Source: Pardosa pseudoannulata (Eukaryota; Arthropoda; Arachnida; Araneae; Lycosidae). From it: a DNA stretch of 64,000 nt. Under the pieces are notes generated by a model that saw only the letters and a list, made by a program, of their open reading frames with translations, was not told where the DNA came from and made no database searches. The stretch's first letter is position 1; every line of letters begins with the position of its first letter. Below are positions 62,884-64,000 of the stretch, piece after piece. The position numbers and the translations under genes are program-made. Where the stretch lies: the NCBI GenBank assembly GCA_032207245.1, contig CM063506.1, forward strand, positions 35,006,309 to 35,070,308, in the 5' to 3' direction.

Positions 62884-63124
62884 CAATAAAACTTCTCTGA
62901 GTGTCCACCCTTCTAAACGGTCAATTTTTCATGGCACGAAGTACTATTTTTTCTTTAGATAAGTTTTAAATTTCATTTACATAAGGAATATATGTCAGAC
63001 TTGTTTATATTACACATCATAGTAATTATTTTATAATAGTAAATAAAACCCTTCAGAGCTGCTAACCCCTCTAAGCGGCCAAATATTCTCGGTATGGAGG
63101 GATGGCCTCTCAGAGAGGTTTACA

Positions 63125-63125
<1 letters not shown>
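62884..63125. mobile_element. pogo-like MITE in CCNDBP1 intron 3
   Basis: Left CAATAAAACTTCTCTGAG, right (complement) CTGTAAACCTCTCTGAG, and internal CTAAACGGTC/CTAAGCGGCC motifs. About 242 bp, with TA repeats on both sides, consistent with TA-targeted insertion. Confidence 0.65.

Positions 63126-63171
<46 letters not shown>
63126..63171. repeat. (TA)n microsatellite
   Basis: TA run directly right of the pogo-like MITE. Confidence 0.95.
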
Positions 63172-63175
<4 letters not shown>

Positions 63176-63456
63176 ACAGGTTTTGAAACATAGGATTGTG
63201 ATTTGGGTAAATTTGGATTTTTGTGTGTGTGTGTATGGATTTAATCTGAATTGGTTATTATAAAGATCTTGTGTGTTAACCTTGAGATAATAGATGGATC
63301 ATTACGTAAGGGAGCTGGTTGACTTCAAGGTAGAATACCATCCTATGTTAAGCATGTTTAACTACCAAAATTTGAACTTTTTTAAAAAGAGGAATGAATG
63401 AGTTTATAAAAAATGAACTTACTGGAACTGTTATTATTTCTCAGGGAGGAACCCTG

Positions 63457-63457
<1 letters not shown>

Positions 63458-63497
<40 letters not shown>
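63458..63497. repeat. (TA)n microsatellite
   Basis: TA run just left of the 169-bp hAT MITE. Confidence 0.95.
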
Positions 63498-63498
<1 letters not shown>

Positions 63499-63506
63499 CA
63501 CATAGG

Positions 63507-63675
63507 CAGGGCTGGTTCTAGCATGTGTGCAGTGCATGCATGCAGGCAGCTGATAAAATATTTACTAGGTATAGGTATTGATGGGAGATGGCAAAATACT
63601 ATCTTGCATGCAGGAATAGGATTCAGCCAAATACTACCTTGTTTACAGGTGGTTACCAGCCCAGAACCAGCCCTG
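63507..63675. mobile_element. 169-bp hAT MITE, TSD CACATAGG
   Basis: Ends CAGGGCTGGTTCTAGC and (complement) CAGGGCTGGTTCTGGG. Perfect 8-bp duplication CACATAGG at 63499-63506 and 63676-63683. The small reading frames on both strands over it are not genes. Confidence 0.93.
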
Positions 63676-64000
63676 CACATAGGTATGCAGTACCAAAATC
63701 AATACTTTCACATTCCGAATGGTAATTGTTGTAGTAGCCAGATGTAAATATTAGCAGACATCTGCAATTTAAAACTGACTTTAGTTTGTTACATTTATGG
63801 CAACACTCATAATTCTATTGCATTGTAAGACAATGATTACGTATCTTTTTATATTGCAAAACTGACTTTTACCAAGAGTCAAGGGAAGCATGCTTGTATT
63901 TAAGGTCTGATGATCTATATTATAATATATCATGCTATGTATGTGATATTTGTTTTTAAAATATCATGATATAATATATTTTTGGTATTTTAAAATTATC

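Overview
This is animal nuclear DNA: very AT-rich, with long introns, many (TA)n/(CA)n microsatellites and dense transposon debris. The gene content, the tRNA-derived SINEs and the Helitron, hAT and pogo/Tigger remnants point to an arthropod. A chelicerate is my best guess, but nothing here proves it. There are no operons, rRNA genes, CRISPR arrays or viral genes that I can support.

Two real protein-coding genes lie in the right half and are arranged head to head. On the minus strand, 58093 down to 30247, is a complete 19-exon gene for the phosphatidylinositol-4-phosphate phosphatase Sac1 (SACM1L). All 19 exons join in frame through GT-AG introns to give 594 residues, with the CX5R(T) catalytic motif at residues 389-396 and two C-terminal membrane segments. 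On the plus strand, starting at 58410, is the 5' part of a cyclin-D1-binding protein 1 (CCNDBP1/GCIP) gene. Three exons are in the window and the rest lies beyond the right edge. The start codons are 316 bp apart, so a shared bidirectional promoter is likely.

The left half (1-30000) has no gene I can establish. It is a graveyard of mobile elements: two internally deleted pogo/Tigger copies (227-2171), an 11-member tRNA-SINE family scattered over the whole window, two non-autonomous Helitrons (4264-4900, 8299-9190) with A|T insertion sites and CTAG ends, a hAT element with an 8-bp target-site duplication (5227-6063), a hAT MITE (12534-12988), a broken ~310-bp tandem repeat (7735-11885), a ~280-bp tandem repeat split by a TA-repeat expansion (14293-15890), and a mariner/IS630-type transposase remnant (13029-13169). 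From about 17.4 to 30 kb the sequence is mostly low-complexity AT-rich DNA with no recognisable genes, and its right part probably includes the SACM1L 3' UTR.

The SACM1L introns hold further elements: Helitrons in introns 18 and 4, a hAT element in intron 3 only 27 bp from the exon 4 acceptor, several SINEs, and a pogo-like element in intron 8. CCNDBP1 introns carry a short tandem repeat, a hAT element, a pogo-like MITE and a 169-bp hAT MITE. I found no convincing undescribed protein system. The strongest observations are the exactly delimited insertions, including a Helitron whose empty site is preserved in neighbouring repeat copies, and a near-perfect 32-bp hairpin at 26173-26250.
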